Positions 1-8,948 of a stretch of DNA of 64,000 nt are shown here, one piece after another. A model generated the notes under the pieces. That model was given only the letters and a program-made list of their open reading frames with translations, had not been told where the DNA came from and made no database searches. The first letter of the stretch is position 1. Each line of letters begins with the position of its first letter. The stretch covers positions 62,001 to 126,000 of the forward strand of contig JACPYS010000011.1 in NCBI GenBank assembly GCA_016195915.1, given 5' to 3'. The translations under genes and the position numbers were made by a program. The DNA comes from Betaproteobacteria bacterium (GTDB lineage Bacteria; Pseudomonadota; Gammaproteobacteria; Burkholderiales; SG8-39).

Positions 1-565
1 CGGCGGCGCCGAACTTGCGCGCGGAAAGCAGCAGGTCCAGAGCGTTCGCAGGCCCGATGAGGCGCGGCAACAGCCAGCTGATTCCGTGTTCGGCGATCAG
101 CCCGCGTTGCGCAAACGAGGTCGTGAACTTCGCGTCGCTGCCTGCGAAGCGCAGGTCGGCATAGAGCGCGAGTACGAGGCCGAGCCCGGCAATCGGGCCG
201 TTCACGGCCGCGATGACCGGTTTGCTTGCTCGCAGCAGGTAGCCGAAACGGCCGCTGTAATGGGGGGCCACGTCGGCCTCCAGGCCACTTCGGAGTTCAG
301 GCCTGGTGTCTGCCGTTTGCTTGGCCGTGGCGGTGCCGGGCGTGATCTGCTGCAGCAGCTTCATGTCCGCGCCCGCGCAAAAGCCGCGGCCTGCGCCGGT
401 AAGGACAATCACTCGCACCGTGTCGTCCGCGATGGCAGCGGCGACCGCGGACTCCAGGCTTCGCCCCATGGCCGTCGTGTAGGCATTCAGGGAATCCGGG
501 CGATTGAGCGAAACAATAGCGACCTTGTGTTTCACCTCGTACAGCACATCTTCGTAAGCGCTCAT
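1..565 (-). CDS. Crotonase-fold (enoyl-CoA hydratase-like) protein, partial
   Basis: The gene runs off the left edge, so only the first 188 codons are seen. The start is the ATG ending at 565 (protein begins MSAYEDVLYEVKHK). Family features are SLNRPDSLNAY near the N-terminus and the oxyanion-hole segment FCAGADMK. In canonical enoyl-CoA hydratases two glutamates follow. Here the GGGxE stretch is replaced by GLGLVLA and the second Glu position by Gln, followed by RGLIAEHGISW. This subgroup is therefore probably not a standard hydratase; isomerase, hydrolase or another CoA chemistry is possible. It may belong to the catabolic island that begins at 2.66 kb, but a plus-strand block lies between them. 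Confidence 0.8.
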   Translation of the reverse strand, partial: MSAYEDVLYEVKHKVAIVSLNRPDSLNAYTTAMGRSLESAVAAAIADDTVRVIVLTGAGRGFCAGADMKLLQQITPGTATAKQTADTRPELRSGLEADVAPHYSGRFGYLLRASKPVIAAVNGPIAGLGLVLALYADLRFAGSDAKFTTSFAQRGLIAEHGISWLLPRLIGPANALDLLLSARKFGAA

Positions 566-911
566 CGAGCGTCCTCCATCGTTTGGTTTTAACGACCCAG
601 CCGCCCGTGAGTTTAGCCCGGGCAAACCAATGCATTACGCACGCTCGCCACGCGGGTGTACCAGGAAAAGATGCAGGGGAGTTCTCTTGTATCTCGTTGA
701 GAATTCACCATAAAGCGTTCACTCATCGTATCAGCCGTACGAAACCGATGTACTTCGGGACGCCTTCCGTGCTTCGTCAGCGCGCCCCCGAAGTACCCGA
801 ATCCGCCTGTAACCGTATGAAAAATAAACGATACCAATACGATCTGCAGCCCCTGGCACGATCGATGCGTTGTGAAGGTCAAGCACCAACAGATCACCGA
901 CGGAGAACATC
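566..911. other. Divergent intergenic region, no gene
   Basis: This 346-bp gap separates the minus-strand crotonase from the plus-strand membrane protein, so it should hold both promoters. The only clear structure is a perfect inverted repeat with 10-bp arms (750-759 and 787-796). Short open frames here overlap on both strands and show no family features, so I call no gene. Confidence 0.6.
750..796. repeat. Inverted repeat, 10-bp perfect arms
   Basis: The arms GTACTTCGGG (750-759) and CCCGAAGTAC (787-796) are exact reverse complements separated by 27 bases. No T-tract follows. It lies about 115 bp upstream of the small membrane protein gene and could be an operator or an RNA stem in its leader. 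Confidence 0.5.
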
Positions 912-1271
912 ATGACGACCCTCACATACAACACGGCAGTTGGAATCGGCTTCGGCTGGAATCCCACTGGAAACGGCTATACGCCCATCACCGGCGCGAA
1001 AGTCAGCCAAGTCCTCAACAACGCGAAAAATGTAGCGCTCTTCTTCGCAGCCCCCTTCATCGGATTGGCCTACCTGCTCGCGTTCCCGTTCGTCGGTCTT
1101 GCGATGATCGCGTGGATCGCCTGCAAAGCGGTGATGAAAAACGTCGCAGTGCGCCGCATCGCGATCGCGATTGCCGCACCGTTCATCGCACTGGCCTTCG
1201 TGACCGTCGGCCCGGTCGTCGGACTCGGAGCGCTGGTCTGGATCGGCGGCAGAGCGATGCTGAAGACGTAG
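912..1271 (+). CDS. Small membrane protein with duplicated hydrophobic hairpin
   Basis: I do not recognise a family. The 119-aa product has a polar, glycine-rich N-terminus (residues 1-38) and then two hydrophobic units, about 44-76 and 88-118. The units align to each other: AAPFIGLAY...VGL...WI...AVMK against AAPFIALAF...VGL...WI...AMLK. It therefore looks like a tandem duplication of one membrane hairpin. The ATG at 912 follows a GGAGAA ribosome site. It is probably an inner-membrane protein of unknown role. The MFS gene follows 119 bp downstream on the same strand. Confidence 0.6.
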   Translation: MTTLTYNTAVGIGFGWNPTGNGYTPITGAKVSQVLNNAKNVALFFAAPFIGLAYLLAFPFVGLAMIAWIACKAVMKNVAVRRIAIAIAAPFIALAFVTVGPVVGLGALVWIGGRAMLKT

Positions 1272-1390
1272 ATACCGAAACAACGGTCGATTCGAAGGGC
1301 GAGGTCCGAAAGGATCCCGCCTTTCATTCGGTTTTCCCGCATTTGGACGCTTGCCCGAATGAAGCCTGCCGGTGCAGTATCGGGCATCTC

Positions 1391-2629
1391 ATGACGAAGG
1401 GATTTCTCCCCGGATCGAACGCCTGGCTCGTACTGGTTTGCGGCAGCCGGGTACTTGGCGCGACCTGGTTCGTCGCCTACTCGGCAGTTCTGCCGCTGAC
1501 GCAGTCCGCCTGGGGACTCTCAGGGCGCGACGCGGGACTGATCCAGTCCGCCTTCCACCTCGGCTACCTCACGTCGTTATTCATCGTCGGGTTTCTTGCC
1601 GACCGTTACGGGGCAAAGCGCACCTACGTTCTTACCGGCATCGCCGCGTGGGTGAGCCCGCTCTTCTTTGTCGCTTTTGCCGATGGATTCTGGTCCGCGT
1701 ATTGGCTGCACCTCCTGACGGGGCTGTGCGGCGGCGGCACCTATACACCGGTGCTCGCGCTGATCAACGACAACGTGGAACGCGCGCGCAGAGGGCGCGC
1801 GATGGGGTTGCTGATCGCGGCATCGAGCGCCGGCTATGCGATTTGCCTCGTCACGACAGGGGTCGCCCTCAGGTTCACGGATTGGCGTGGTGCGATGGCC
1901 GTCATCGCCGCGTTTCCCGCGCTTGCCTGGCTGATGACTCTTTACGCCGTTCGCGACACGCCGAACACGATTCATCCGCGCCCGGCCGGCGAGTCGATGC
2001 TCGCGGCGTTGCCGGCGGTGCTCAGGAACCGCCGCGGCATGCTGTCCGTATGGGGCTACACCTGTCACAACTGGGAGTTGCTCGGTCTCTGGGCCTGGCT
2101 GCCGGCATTCCTGACCGCCGCGTTGATGGCCCGCGGAGCAGGCACGGCCGAAGCGGCCACGCTTGCACTTTCTCTCTCGGCAGTGACCTACGTTGCGAAC
2201 ATTGCGGGCAGCGTGATCGGCGGGACCATGGCCGACCGCTGGGGCCGCACGAAGACGATACTGCTGTGGTCCTGCGTCAGCCTCGCTCTGTCGTTCTCCA
2301 TCGGTTGGCTGCTGGCGCTGCCAATCGGCCTGCTGGTCGCGCTCGCCTGCGTGCACAACTTTGCGGCGATCGCGGATTCCTCCACGCACTCGACCGTCCT
2401 GGCCGAAAGCGTCCCCGCGCATTATCTCGGGGTTGCCTATGCGGTCCGCTCCGTCATCGGTTTTGGTGCCGGCGTGGTGAGCCCGGTCGTCTTCGGCTGG
2501 GCGTTGGATGCGGCTGGCGGCGGCAAGACTTCGGCGGATGCGTTCGCTTGGGGTATCGCGTGGACGACGCTCGGGCTTGGGGCGCTATTCGGGCCGCTCG
2601 CCACCTTGAGACTTCACCGCAGCCGGTGA
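1391..2629 (+). CDS. MFS transporter
   Basis: A 412-aa major facilitator with about 12 hydrophobic segments. The loop 2-3 signature appears as GFLADRYGAKR near residue 67, and its repeat in the second half as GGTMADRWGRTK near residue 276, the expected two-fold symmetry. The open frame extends upstream to 872, but that part is arginine-rich, non-membrane sequence overlapping the 119-aa gene. The ATG at 1391 directly precedes the first hydrophobic segment and is the likely start. The substrate is unknown. The gene ends 30 bp from the convergent hydantoinase B gene. Confidence 0.88.
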   Translation: MTKGFLPGSNAWLVLVCGSRVLGATWFVAYSAVLPLTQSAWGLSGRDAGLIQSAFHLGYLTSLFIVGFLADRYGAKRTYVLTGIAAWVSPLFFVAFADGFWSAYWLHLLTGLCGGGTYTPVLALINDNVERARRGRAMGLLIAASSAGYAICLVTTGVALRFTDWRGAMAVIAAFPALAWLMTLYAVRDTPNTIHPRPAGESMLAALPAVLRNRRGMLSVWGYTCHNWELLGLWAWLPAFLTAALMARGAGTAEAATLALSLSAVTYVANIAGSVIGGTMADRWGRTKTILLWSCVSLALSFSIGWLLALPIGLLVALACVHNFAAIADSSTHSTVLAESVPAHYLGVAYAVRSVIGFGAGVVSPVVFGWALDAAGGGKTSADAFAWGIAWTTLGLGALFGPLATLRLHRSR

Positions 2630-2659
2630 TCGTTCTCGCGCGCATGCGCGACCGGGAAC

Positions 2660-4411
2660 TCAGACGATCTTGTGTTCTTTTCGCAAAGCCTGCGTCGCGC
2701 TGTGGTTCACGGTTCCGTCTGGCGCGAGGCGTACGCCGAACAGTCGGCCAACCTTGCTCGCGCGGTAATAGCCGCGCGCGACGTCGCGCGCGACCTTTTC
2801 TGGCGCGCGTTTGAACGGATCGCCGTAGCCCCCGCCACCCGGAGTGGAAACCCGGATCACGTCGCCCGGCGCAAGTTCGATGTCCTGGTCCTTTGACAGG
2901 TGCTGCGGCCGGTAGGTCTTGCCGCCGCGGTCTATCGCAACCGTGTTCACTCCGCCATCGGCTCCGCCCAGCGCCCCGAGCGGCCCGGTGCGGCCGTGGT
3001 CCATCACCATCGAGGCGCGCGCACTGCCGCGGCGCACCCGGATCGCATAATTGACGCCGAATCCTCCGCGCATTTCTCCGGCACCGCCCGAACCTTCGTG
3101 CAGCGAGTATTCCTCGAACAGGACCGGGTAATACTGCTCCATCACCTCGATGGGCGTGGTCTTGGAGATGCCGATGGTCGAGCAGCCGTTCGATATGCCG
3201 TCGCCGGTGGCGTTGCCTCCATAGCCGCCGCCCGAAATCACGTACATCACGTAGGAGCGGCCGCGCTTCGGATCATGCCCGCCGACCGCGAGGTTCCCCG
3301 AGGAACCCGCGGGCGCGGCGAACAATTGATCCGGGATTGCCTGCACCAGGGCGTCGAACACTGCCTCCGCAATGCGCTGGCTCACTTCGGCCGCGCACCC
3401 CGATACCGGGCGCGGATACTTCGCGTACAGGAAAGTCCCCTCGGGATCGGTGATTTTCAACGGCTCGAAAGTACCGGCGTTGATCGGCACGTCCGGGAAG
3501 ATGTGCTTCATCGCGAGGTAGACCGAGCTGCGCGTGGTCGCGAGCACGGAGTTCATCGGACCGCGGCAAGGCGGGGAGGAACCGGCGAAATCGAACAGAA
3601 GGTCATCTCCGACCGTCTTGGTGACCTTGATGCGGATGTGCAGCGGCTCGTCGACGACGCCGTCGGAGTCCACGATGGAATGGCCTTGGTAGGTACCGGC
3701 CGGAATCTTCGCGATCTTGGCACGCATCTGTTGCGCGGCGCGCCGGCGCAATTCGCCGATCGCTTGCTGCACCGTGTCCGCGCCGTATCGATCGAGCAGG
3801 GCGTGCAGGCGCTTCTCCCCGATGGCCAGGGCCGCCGCCTGTGCCTTGATGTCGCCGATGCGCTGGTCGGCGATGCGGATATTGGAGAGGATGATCGACA
3901 GGATCTCCTGATCCATCTCGCCCTTCTTGAACAGCTTCACCGGCGGCAGCCGCAGGCCTTCCTGTTCGACCTCGGTGGCGTGTGCGGAGAATCCGCCGGG
4001 AACCATGCCACCTATGTCAGGCCAGTGACCCGTGTTGGCGAGCCATGCGAACACCGTCCCCCGGTAGAAGAACGGCTTCACGAAGCGCACGTCCATCAGG
4101 TGAGTGCCCCCGAGGTACGGGTCGTTGACGATGAACACGTCGCCCGGATCGATCCTCCAGCGGTTGTCCCGCACGCGCTCCACCACGGCGCGGCTCGAAT
4201 CCTGCATCGTGCCTACAAATACCGGCAGCCCGAAATCGCCCTGCGCGATCAGCGCACCGTCGGCTGCGGCATAAATGCCGTCGGAACGGTCCTGCGCTTC
4301 GGAGATGACCGGGCTGAACGCGGCGCGGCAGAACGCGAGGTCCATCTCGTTGCAGACCTGTTGCAGCCCGCTCTGGATGACGACGAGGGTGATCGGATCG
4401 AGTTTTGTCAT
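2660..4411 (-). CDS. hyuB: Hydantoinase/oxoprolinase subunit B (HyuB family)
   Basis: The 583-aa protein is full length for the B subunit of ATP-dependent N-methylhydantoinase/oxoprolinase enzymes, a superfamily that also includes acetone and acetophenone carboxylases. Supporting motifs are FIVNDPYLGGTH near residue 93, the glycine-rich GGGYGGNATGDG, and the C-terminal VSTPGGGGYGDP. The A subunit is not next to it but about 12.6 kb upstream in the same strand run (17001-19040). HyuB starts 28 bp after the LivM stop, as last gene of the Liv operon, so the transported compound is probably its substrate or a precursor. Which reaction it performs cannot be told from sequence. Confidence 0.88.
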   Translation of the reverse strand: MTKLDPITLVVIQSGLQQVCNEMDLAFCRAAFSPVISEAQDRSDGIYAAADGALIAQGDFGLPVFVGTMQDSSRAVVERVRDNRWRIDPGDVFIVNDPYLGGTHLMDVRFVKPFFYRGTVFAWLANTGHWPDIGGMVPGGFSAHATEVEQEGLRLPPVKLFKKGEMDQEILSIILSNIRIADQRIGDIKAQAAALAIGEKRLHALLDRYGADTVQQAIGELRRRAAQQMRAKIAKIPAGTYQGHSIVDSDGVVDEPLHIRIKVTKTVGDDLLFDFAGSSPPCRGPMNSVLATTRSSVYLAMKHIFPDVPINAGTFEPLKITDPEGTFLYAKYPRPVSGCAAEVSQRIAEAVFDALVQAIPDQLFAAPAGSSGNLAVGGHDPKRGRSYVMYVISGGGYGGNATGDGISNGCSTIGISKTTPIEVMEQYYPVLFEEYSLHEGSGGAGEMRGGFGVNYAIRVRRGSARASMVMDHGRTGPLGALGGADGGVNTVAIDRGGKTYRPQHLSKDQDIELAPGDVIRVSTPGGGGYGDPFKRAPEKVARDVARGYYRASKVGRLFGVRLAPDGTVNHSATQALRKEHKIV

Positions 4412-4439
4412 GCCTGTCTCGGCGACCGTGATCCGAGCG

Positions 4440-5393
4440 CTACGGGATCCGGACCTTGATCAATTTCCGCAGCACGGAAACCAGGCCGTGCCGGAACGTG
4501 ACCACGAGGACGATCATGAGCACGCCGTAGACCAGGACGTTGAGCTGCCCGAGCGGTCGCACGATTTCATCGAGGACGGTGAACAACACCCCTCCGAGGA
4601 CGGGTCCGAGCAGGGTGCCCATCCCGCCAAGAAGGAGTGTGACCAACACCACGATGTCCACGCTCACCAGCGCATAGACAGTGGGATTGATGAAACCGCC
4701 GTAATAGGCGTAGACGGCACCGACGGCGCCGACGAGAGCCGAGCCAACGGAGGCGGCAAGGACCTTGTACATCGTGACGTCGATGCCCGCCAACTCGGCG
4801 GCGAACTCGTCATCAGCGATCGCGCGAAAGGCGGTCCCGGCCCGCGAGCGCATCAGCAGGTGGTAAATGGCGAGCGAAACCATGAGAACACCGAGAATCA
4901 CGTAGTAACTCCCCAGGCCGGGCTCAAGCACGGCCGGCCCCAGGCCCTTGGTGTCGATGCCGGTTTCGCCGTTCGTCAGTGTTCGCAAGCCGAGAATGAG
5001 ATTGTGGAAAATCATCGAGAAGACCAGCGTCACGATGCCGACGAAGATCACGCCGAGGCCGCGGCGCACGGAGACGTAACTGAACACGCCGCCCAGGATG
5101 GCGGCAGACAGGATGCCCACCGGGATGGTCGCCCAGGGTGACCACCCCATTTTCGTGACCATCAACACGGAGATGTAGCCCGCGGTTCCGGCCAGCGCGC
5201 CGACGCACAGGAACAATTGGCGCGTGTGCCCGAAAATGATGTTGAACGCGACCGCATAGGCCGTGTAGATCAACATCAGCGTCCCGATCCTCAGGTAGTG
5301 AGCGCTGCCGCCCAGGCCCAGCGGCACGAGCGCCAGCACCACGGCCACAACGATCGATGTCACGTACTCGGCGAGGTATCGGTTCGCTTTCAT
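4440..5393 (-). CDS. livM: Branched-chain amino acid-type ABC permease LivM
   Basis: A 317-aa inner-membrane permease with many hydrophobic segments and the LivM features AFNIIFGHTRQLFL, LAGIDVTMYKV and VVLVTLLLGGMGTLLGPVLGG. The ATG at 5393 overlaps the LivH stop in an ATGA, fixing the start; the longer upstream frame overlaps livH and is not used. It forms the transmembrane channel with LivH, driven by LivG/LivF. In this cluster the substrate is more likely an aromatic or other carboxylic acid than a branched amino acid, which is inference from context. Confidence 0.93.
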   Translation of the reverse strand: MKANRYLAEYVTSIVVAVVLALVPLGLGGSAHYLRIGTLMLIYTAYAVAFNIIFGHTRQLFLCVGALAGTAGYISVLMVTKMGWSPWATIPVGILSAAILGGVFSYVSVRRGLGVIFVGIVTLVFSMIFHNLILGLRTLTNGETGIDTKGLGPAVLEPGLGSYYVILGVLMVSLAIYHLLMRSRAGTAFRAIADDEFAAELAGIDVTMYKVLAASVGSALVGAVGAVYAYYGGFINPTVYALVSVDIVVLVTLLLGGMGTLLGPVLGGVLFTVLDEIVRPLGQLNVLVYGVLMIVLVVTFRHGLVSVLRKLIKVRIP

Positions 5394-6247
5394 GTACGGG
5401 ACGCGAACAGACCTTCCGGCCGCAACAGGATCGTGAACACTGCGGTCCCCAGCAGGATGATGAGCGTCAAATACGCACCGACGTAGTAGCTCGCGAAAGC
5501 ATTGACGATGCCGAGCAACACGCCGGCCGCCAGCGTTCCGTTGACGCTGCGCACGCCCCCGACCACCGCGACGATCAGCGCGAAACTGGTCAGTTCGTTC
5601 CCCATTTCGGTCCCGAGGGAGGAAAACAACCCCTGGACGACCCCACCCAGCCCCGCCATCATGGCACTCAGCGTCACGATGAGAGTGCGGATCCTGCCCG
5701 GGTTGATCCCGCACAGCCCGGCGCCCACCTCGTTCTGGATGATCGAACGGATGACTTTCCCGAGCAGGGTTCCTTTCAGGAAAGCGAACAACAGGACAAA
5801 GGCGACAATCGCGATGGAGGCCGCCAATGCGCTTGCGGTTCGGACAGTGATTCCCCCCACCTCGAACGATGGCGTGGGCAGCTTGAGAGTGAGCGAAATG
5901 TTCGGAAACTTGTAATCGAGATAACCGTTCACGACGAAGGAAAGCCCCAGCGTGATCAGTAGTCCAAGCAGCAGTCGCTCTTCACCCGCGGAACGGTAGG
6001 CGGGCAGGAGCAGGGTTCTGTCCACTGCGAGGCCGAAGGCGCCTGCGCTCAGAATGCCGATTGCGCAGGCCACAAGGGGATTCACCCCGGCTTCAAGGCA
6101 CAGGGCCGCAGCGATTCCGCCCACCACGGCGAACTGCCCGTGCGCCAGGTTCAGCACCCCTCCCAGCCCATAGATCAGGGTGATTCCCACCGCCATGAGG
6201 GACAGTTGCAGCCCCTGGACGATCCCGTCGATGAGAATGGCAATCAC
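5390..6247 (-). CDS. livH: Branched-chain amino acid-type ABC permease LivH
   Basis: A 285-aa permease beginning MIAILIDGIVQGLQLSLMAV, with the family's N-terminal pattern LIYGLGGVLNLAHGQFA and the cytoplasmic-loop region GAGLCGINPGRIRTLIV. Length and hydrophobic pattern match stand-alone LivH. It starts 3 bp after the livF stop and overlaps livM by 4 bp, so translation is probably coupled. Confidence 0.93.
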   Translation of the reverse strand: MIAILIDGIVQGLQLSLMAVGITLIYGLGGVLNLAHGQFAVVGGIAAALCLEAGVNPLVACAIGILSAGAFGLAVDRTLLLPAYRSAGEERLLLGLLITLGLSFVVNGYLDYKFPNISLTLKLPTPSFEVGGITVRTASALAASIAIVAFVLLFAFLKGTLLGKVIRSIIQNEVGAGLCGINPGRIRTLIVTLSAMMAGLGGVVQGLFSSLGTEMGNELTSFALIVAVVGGVRSVNGTLAAGVLLGIVNAFASYYVGAYLTLIILLGTAVFTILLRPEGLFASRT

Positions 6248-6250
6248 GAT

Positions 6251-6961
6251 TCAGGCCATTCCCAGATAGGTCTTCTGGATTTCCGAATTACCGAGGAGAT
6301 CCTCCGATTTTCCAGAAAGGCGTATTGCGCCGTTCTCCAGCACGTAGGCCCTCTCCGTAAACGCAAGGGCGTGGGGGATCTGCTGTTCGGCAATCAGAAT
6401 CGTCAACCCTTCCCCTTTGAGCCGTGTGAGCTGCCGGTACATCTCGCTCACAAAAAGCGGAGCGAGCCCTGTGGAAGGCTCATCGAGCAGCAGGATCCTG
6501 GGTCTCGCCATCAGCCCCCGGCCGACCGCGAGCATCTGCTGCTCTCCTCCGCTGAGCGTGCCCGCCATCTGCCCCTTGCGCTCCTCGAGCCTCGGGAACA
6601 CTCCCAGAACGAACTTCAGGCGCTCCGCGCGCGAGCCGTAGTTCGTGTATGCGCCAAGTTCGAGGTTCTCGAGAACACTCATCTGGGGGAAAAGCTCCCG
6701 TTCGGCCGGAACATAGACGACGCCCCGCTTGACGATCTCGTAATGGCGGAGCCCGTCGAGCCTGGCGCCCTCGTAGAGGATCCGGCCGCCGCGGAGCGCG
6801 AGCAGTCCGGCAATTGCCTTGAAAAGCGTGGTCTTCCCCGCGCCGTTGGGGCCGATGACCGCCACTGCCTCGCCTTGCCGCACTTCGAGGCTCACGCCCC
6901 TTACAACGGACATGTCCCCGTAAGCGACCTCGATCTCCTCCGTTCCGATCACGACGCTCAC
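6251..6961 (-). CDS. livF: ABC transporter ATP-binding protein LivF
   Basis: A 236-aa ATPase with Walker A GPNGAGKT at residues 37-44, signature LSGGEQQM near 137, Walker B LLLDEPSTGL near 160 and a switch histidine in the AEQQIPHAL region. LivF subunits are short and lack extra domains, as here. It overlaps livG by the 4-base ATGA. Its role is to energise the LivHM channel at the cytoplasmic face. Confidence 0.93.
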   Translation of the reverse strand: MSVVIGTEEIEVAYGDMSVVRGVSLEVRQGEAVAVIGPNGAGKTTLFKAIAGLLALRGGRILYEGARLDGLRHYEIVKRGVVYVPAERELFPQMSVLENLELGAYTNYGSRAERLKFVLGVFPRLEERKGQMAGTLSGGEQQMLAVGRGLMARPRILLLDEPSTGLAPLFVSEMYRQLTRLKGEGLTILIAEQQIPHALAFTERAYVLENGAIRLSGKSEDLLGNSEIQKTYLGMA

Positions 6962-7704
6962 TCGGCACGGCCCAGGTAGGCGTCGATCACGCCCTGATCG
7001 CGAGCCACTTCGGCGGGGGTTCCCACCGCGATCAGCTGGCCGAAATTGAGCACCAATACCCGTTCGGCCACGCCCATGATGGCTTTCATCACGTGCTCCA
7101 CCCAGATGATGGTCAGCCCCAGATCGTCCCGGATGCGCCGGATCAGCCGCATCGCCCTTTCCATCTCGGTGGGATTCAATCCGCTCATGGCTTCGTCGAG
7201 CAACAGGAGCTCGGGTCTCATTGCGAGGGCGCGGGCGAGTTCCAGCATGCGCTTTTCCTGCAGCGTGAGTCCGTCGACCGGCAAGTCCTTCTTGTCGAGC
7301 AGGCCAGCGAGGTCCAAATAGAATTCGATCCCATCCCGGTCCGGGGACGCACGATCGCTTCTGCCTCGCCCCCCGAAACTAGCGCCGATCGCGACATTTT
7401 CCCGGACCGTCATGCTGGCAAAGGAGCGGGGGGTCTGCAGCACCCGAGCGATCCCCCGCTGCGCGATCTCATGGGGCATCAGCCCCGAGAGATCGCGACC
7501 CTGAAACACCACTCTGCCTTCGGTCGGCCCGAAAATGCCGTTGACGAGGTTCAACAGGGTCGACTTTCCGGCCCCGTTCGGCCCGATGAGCCCGAGGATT
7601 TCTCCTTTAGCGACTGCGAAGCTGACGTCCTTGAGCGCGGGCAAGCCTCCGAAGTATTTTGTAAGCCTCTCGCCTTCGAGAACCGTCTCAGTCCTTCGGG
7701 ACAT
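6958..7704 (-). CDS. livG: ABC transporter ATP-binding protein LivG
   Basis: A 248-aa ATPase with Walker A GPNGAGKS at residues 41-48, the LivG-type stretch GIARVLQTPRSFASMTVRENV, and Walker B LLLLDEAMSGLNP. The ABC signature is unusual: LTLQEKRMLELARAL stands where LSxGQ is normal, which is common in some LivG subgroups. The start overlaps the end of the binding-protein gene by 17 bp. Confidence 0.92.
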   Translation of the reverse strand: MSRRTETVLEGERLTKYFGGLPALKDVSFAVAKGEILGLIGPNGAGKSTLLNLVNGIFGPTEGRVVFQGRDLSGLMPHEIAQRGIARVLQTPRSFASMTVRENVAIGASFGGRGRSDRASPDRDGIEFYLDLAGLLDKKDLPVDGLTLQEKRMLELARALAMRPELLLLDEAMSGLNPTEMERAMRLIRRIRDDLGLTIIWVEHVMKAIMGVAERVLVLNFGQLIAVGTPAEVARDQGVIDAYLGRAE

Positions 7705-8878
7705 AGGGTTCGACGGCGGGAGTGCGGAAGATCACCTTCTGACGCCAGGTCGCCCCGGCGTTGGTCTTCCCGGGATCTCCCTTCTCGTAGGTATAGAGGA
7801 TCGGTTTGGCGCCTTTCATCTCGCCCCATTCGGTGTACGCAAGCGGCCACGCGTAGCCCGGCTGATCGTAGCTTCCCTTGCGGATCGCCTCGGCGACGAC
7901 CTTCGGGTCGACGGACTTGCTCCTCTCGATCGCGTCGGCCACCATCTTGACCATCACGTATCCGGAGAAAGCGTTGTTGTCGAGCAGGCGCTTGTAAGCC
8001 GCGTTGTATCTTTCCGCGAGTTGCTTGAACGCCGCGTTTTCGAAATCGACACAGCTGTAGTCGACGTAGCGCTCGAACATCATGTCCCCGACCCTTTGCG
8101 CCATGACCTCGGCGGGGAACCACGGCCCGATGATCTGAGCCTTCATCCCCAGTTCGATCGCCTGCCGGGTGATCGTGGGAACGCCCGGGGGGTGACCGGT
8201 GGCGATGATCAGTTCAGGGTCCATGCCCTGGAGCTTCCTGAGATAGGGCGTGAAATCCTTCTCTGGTACGGGAGCCACCTCCATCTGGAGCTTCACGCCA
8301 GGCAGTGGCTTGATCAGGGTTTCCACGGCCTCGCGCAGAGAATGTCCCCACGCGTAGTCCGCAACAATTACGCCGACCCGAGTGATCTTCTTTTCCTTGA
8401 TCATGGAGGCGATTGCGCCCATGTTCTCCGGCGCCGCCGGCAGGCAGGTGCGGAACGTGTAGCGGCTCGACTTCTTCAGGATCTCGTGCGAGCCCGACAT
8501 GGTCAGGAAGTAGGGGACCTGCAGCGATTCCGCTTGCCGCGAAACCGCGAGCCCGACATCGCTCGAGATCATGCCACCGGCTGCGACAATGCCTTCGCGC
8601 TCGACCATGTACTTGAACGCCGTGATGCCTTCGTTCGGGTTGTTCTTGTCATCGCGCTCGACCATTTCGAACTTTCTTCCGAGCGCGCCGCCCTTTGCGT
8701 TCAACTCTTCCATCGCCATCTTCATGCCGTCGCGCACCTGGATGCCCCAGACCGTGAACGGTCCGCTCAGCGACGATACGAATCCGAATTTGATGGTTCC
8801 CTGCGCTTGAGCGCCGCCCGATAACGCGAACGCCCCCACCGCGACTAGGCCAAGCAAAGCAAGCCGGTGTCTGGTCAT
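7688..8878 (-). CDS. Periplasmic ABC substrate-binding protein (LivJ/LivK type)
   Basis: A 396-aa protein with a Sec signal peptide (MTRHRLALLGLVAVGAFALS, cleavage likely after GGAQA), then the periplasmic-binding fold of the leucine family (GFVSSLSGPFTVWG, EELNAKGGALGRKFEMVERDD). The ATG at 8878 has a GAGAGGGGGCGGG ribosome site; the 40-codon upstream extension would precede the signal peptide and is rejected. It is the first gene of the livGFHM-hyuB block and has its own putative promoter 70 bp upstream. The ligand is unknown. Confidence 0.92.
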   Translation of the reverse strand: MTRHRLALLGLVAVGAFALSGGAQAQGTIKFGFVSSLSGPFTVWGIQVRDGMKMAMEELNAKGGALGRKFEMVERDDKNNPNEGITAFKYMVEREGIVAAGGMISSDVGLAVSRQAESLQVPYFLTMSGSHEILKKSSRYTFRTCLPAAPENMGAIASMIKEKKITRVGVIVADYAWGHSLREAVETLIKPLPGVKLQMEVAPVPEKDFTPYLRKLQGMDPELIIATGHPPGVPTITRQAIELGMKAQIIGPWFPAEVMAQRVGDMMFERYVDYSCVDFENAAFKQLAERYNAAYKRLLDNNAFSGYVMVKMVADAIERSKSVDPKVVAEAIRKGSYDQPGYAWPLAYTEWGEMKGAKPILYTYEKGDPGKTNAGATWRQKVIFRTPAVEPYVPKD

Positions 8879-8914
8879 TTCCCGCCCCCTCTCAGTTGTA
8901 TGCACTATATTGCC

Positions 8915-8939
8915 TGCTGTGGCGTATGCCCGCACAGCA
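8915..8939. promoter_or_regulatory. Inverted repeat in binding-protein gene leader
   Basis: TGCTGTG (8915-8921) and CACAGCA (8933-8939) form perfect 7-bp arms around an 11-base spacer. It lies between the putative promoter and the start of the binding-protein gene. TetR-family repressors bind palindromes of this size, so it is a candidate operator for the TetR gene at 13505-14206; this is inference. Confidence 0.3.
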
Positions 8940-8948
8940 TGCGCGGCC

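Noticed and set aside
872-1390. Upstream extension of the MFS reading frame
   Set aside because: Arginine-rich, non-membrane sequence overlapping the 119-aa gene in another frame; the MFS protein starts normally at 1391.
2636-2651. Small palindrome between MFS and hyuB stops
   Set aside because: Only 6-bp GC arms around a 4-base loop without a T-tract; too weak to call a terminator in DNA this GC-rich.
2900-4459. 519-codon plus-strand open frame over hyuB
   Set aside because: Antisense shadow of a high-GC gene; composition is Arg/His/Ala-rich with no family features, while the minus strand gives full-length HyuB.
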